Shown here: positions 62,137 through 64,000 of the stretch, piece by piece
How positions within the stretch are numbered: the stretch's first letter is position 1
Layout of the letters: the number at the start of each line of letters is the position of its first letter
Assembly (NCBI GenBank): GCA_029215795.1
Contig: JARDYH010000006.1
Location: 28,597,501-28,661,500, forward strand
Direction of reading: 5' to 3'
DNA from: Anniella stebbinsi
Taxonomy: Eukaryota > Chordata > Lepidosauria > Squamata > Anniellidae
DNA length: 64,000 nt
Notes under the pieces: generated by a model
The model's database searches: none
Told to the model about the DNA's origin: nothing
The model's input: only the letters and a program-made list of their open reading frames with translations
Position numbers and translations under genes: made by a program

Positions 62137-63535
62137 CAACTAGTGCCATTTGTCCTCTGTCCTCTCAAAATCACTAACCGAATGCACGACAAAGCAGCTG
62201 GGGATGGGGGCAATTTGTGAGGGAAATTAGGGGGAGAAGACTAACCATTTCCTTCCCCTACACCCGTTGTCTGTGTCCAACTTCAACCATCCACAGTTGC
62301 TTTTCATTACAAATTGTAAAAAGTCAATTGTGGAATTGCCCATGTGTAGTTTGGCCCCAGTCTGTAAATCTGAGAGGTGGGGGTCCTTCCAATTCTCAAT
62401 TTGTGATGATGTAGATGCTCATTGGATGTTTCTCATGCCCCTGTTTACATGTGAATCTCACATCTACATTGGCTGAAAAGGAATCTCTTTGTAATGGAGG
62501 GAAAAGTCCAGTGAATCTCCTCCCCACTCCCCTAAAATGGGTCAGATTCAGAGCCAAGGGTAACAGATCATGGGGCTTGTTGCTATCAAGTTTTCCACAT
62601 TTAAACTTCTATTTGAATCCATGTGTTTGTTTTGGCTTGTTTTCATTGTAGAAGATTCTAGTCATAGATGCTAATGTGCAATACATGAGTGAACTTTTTT
62701 GGATACTGCGCTTCATATTTCATCATTACCAGCAGCTTGTGCTGCAAACATGTAAACAGCTGCTGAAGAGGGGCGGGTGGTGGTGGTGGAAGTTGTGTAA
62801 CTGGATAGGCTGCCAAATGCATCCCTACCATGTGTGCTGTGTAATAGTTGTCATCTCAAGTGACTCATTAAAAGGTTTCCCCCAATGGTGCTTTGAAGTG
62901 CTGTGACAGCTTGAGAGCATCTATAAATTGTCACAAACAGCCCTCATACTGAGTTAGCTAATTGCTTGCTCTTTGACTTATTAGGAGTCACTGAGTTAAA
63001 TAATTTGTCACATGTGTGGCTCTTAATAAATAATGTGAATAGCCAGTTCGTTAGCTGCTTTTGTGATGTATAGAGACCATTTTGGATATTGTCACATACA
63101 GCTAGCAAAAATGTGCTCTTTTTGACCCTTGTATTGTCAGAAATTTGTGATAATAAAAAAGTCCTGACAAATGAACCTGTTTGAAGGGGGAAGGGAGAAC
63201 CTGCTAAAATCAGTAAGAGCATTTAAGTTAAAATAGATGGAATCAGCTTGCTTTTTGAAATAGTTACATTGATATTACTCACTATATATCAGTAGAATAT
63301 AGTTGTTGTTTTATTTGTACTTAGTTACTATCACCATCTCTTTCCCCTCCGTATTAGTAAACGTCTGGTTGAGGGGCTGTGTAACCTATGATATCAAAAG
63401 ACATACAAAACAACAACAACAGAAAACCTTGTAGCAGGAGCTTTGAATGTGTGAAAGCAGGTAGTCACAACAACTGAAAACAAAGACTTTGGGTTTAAAA
63501 TATTTGCCCTTGAAAATGCAGTATATGCACATTGG

Positions 63536-63900
63536 AGTGGATCAGATGTAAGCTAAACCATGATTTGATGCTATTGTGACTCAAGGAGCTCAGTTTAATG
63601 CACTTCCATTGGACATGGTGATTCCTTCCCGCCTTTCTAAGTTTGAGGCAAGCCATACATTGTTATTTCATGAGAATGAACAAATTGGTTTGTTGCTTGT
63701 CCTATAAACTAGAATTGGAGATCAGAGTTAGAACCTGGTTTCTAATCCTGTTTTGCAAGGTAAACAGAAACTATAGGTTCAGATGAAATGGCGCACTATG
63801 ATTTGTCTCAAACAAGGAAAAAAGGAGGGAGTAGGGTAGCGTGTGAGCTTGAGGCTTCTTGGGTACTCATTCCTGTAGCAGCAAAGCACAGTTTAGCATT
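63536..63900. mobile_element. Probable palindromic MITE, relative of 20925-21245
   Basis: GGATCAGATGTAAGCTAAAC near the left and AGCACAGTTTAGCATTGCAT near the right are roughly complementary ends, with CATGATTT/AACTAT blocks inside. Diverged and partly uncertain. Confidence 0.35.
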
Positions 63901-64000
63901 GCATGTGAACCATCTCACTGTTATACAGTTCTGTTGCAAGTAAGTGTGATATGCATTTGATTTGACAGTGAGAAAAGCATCCTGACCATTTGCTTAATTA

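Larger units (their letters stand above)
17498..64000 (+). other. GMDS: GMDS intron, 5' 46.5 kb, running off the window
   Basis: Begins with GTATGC at 17498 and no further GMDS exon is seen to 64000. GMDS introns are very long in other vertebrates, so this fits. Stretches where I see nothing recognisable are about 17500-18870, 19800-20920, 23050-26770 (apart from a CpG-richer patch near 25800-26130), 32100-33400, 34100-36900, 38100-40380, 41400-43690, 48300-49870, 51550-53600, 57800-59460 and 61400-63530. The rest is the repeats listed separately. The track of short open frames in these parts looks like chance. Confidence 0.85.

Overview
This window looks like part of a vertebrate nuclear genome, most probably a squamate reptile (lizard or snake). 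The base composition is AT-rich, genes are split into short exons by very long introns, and the repeats are L2/CR1-type LINEs, hAT DNA transposons, palindromic MITEs and (AAT)n/(TG)n microsatellites. No bacterial or organellar features are present. I infer the squamate assignment from the repeat mix; species cannot be named from the sequence alone.

The only host gene I can support is on the + strand: three consecutive internal exons of GMDS (GDP-mannose 4,6-dehydratase). They lie at 4222-4414, 6023-6127 and 17370-17497. Together they give 426 bp, or 142 codons, of uninterrupted frame, with consensus AG/GT splice sites and matching intron phases (0-1, 1-1, 1-0). They cover the middle of this short-chain dehydrogenase, including the Thr/Glu and Tyr/Lys catalytic residues. 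GMDS converts GDP-mannose to GDP-4-keto-6-deoxymannose, the first step of de novo GDP-fucose synthesis. The next exon is not in the window, so the downstream intron exceeds 46.5 kb.

Everything else is intron, and most recognisable structure in it is transposon debris. By region: 0-4.2 kb, end of the upstream intron with an old L2 tail and a hairpin repeat; 4.4-17.4 kb, two introns with several minus-strand L2-like fragments at 12.8-16.8 kb; 18.9 kb, a CR1 3' end; 22.8 kb, a fossil reverse transcriptase of another LINE; 28.0-30.8 kb, a broken hAT transposon; 31.6 kb, an old LINE end; 34.0 kb, 40.4-41.4 kb, 44.1 kb and 49.9-51.3 kb, palindromic MITEs; 44.9-47.7 kb, the longest LINE, inserted inside an older LINE tail; 53.7-56.7 kb, a younger L2 copy with a 396-codon open frame and a third LINE copy containing a perfect 32-bp inverted repeat.

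I found no undescribed gene system. The most unusual structures are the two neighbouring MITEs built as palindromes of palindromes (50.2-51.3 kb), the CpG-dense repeat beside them, the conserved 3' hairpin shared by four L2 copies, and the template-switch-like rearrangement at 56.0-56.2 kb.
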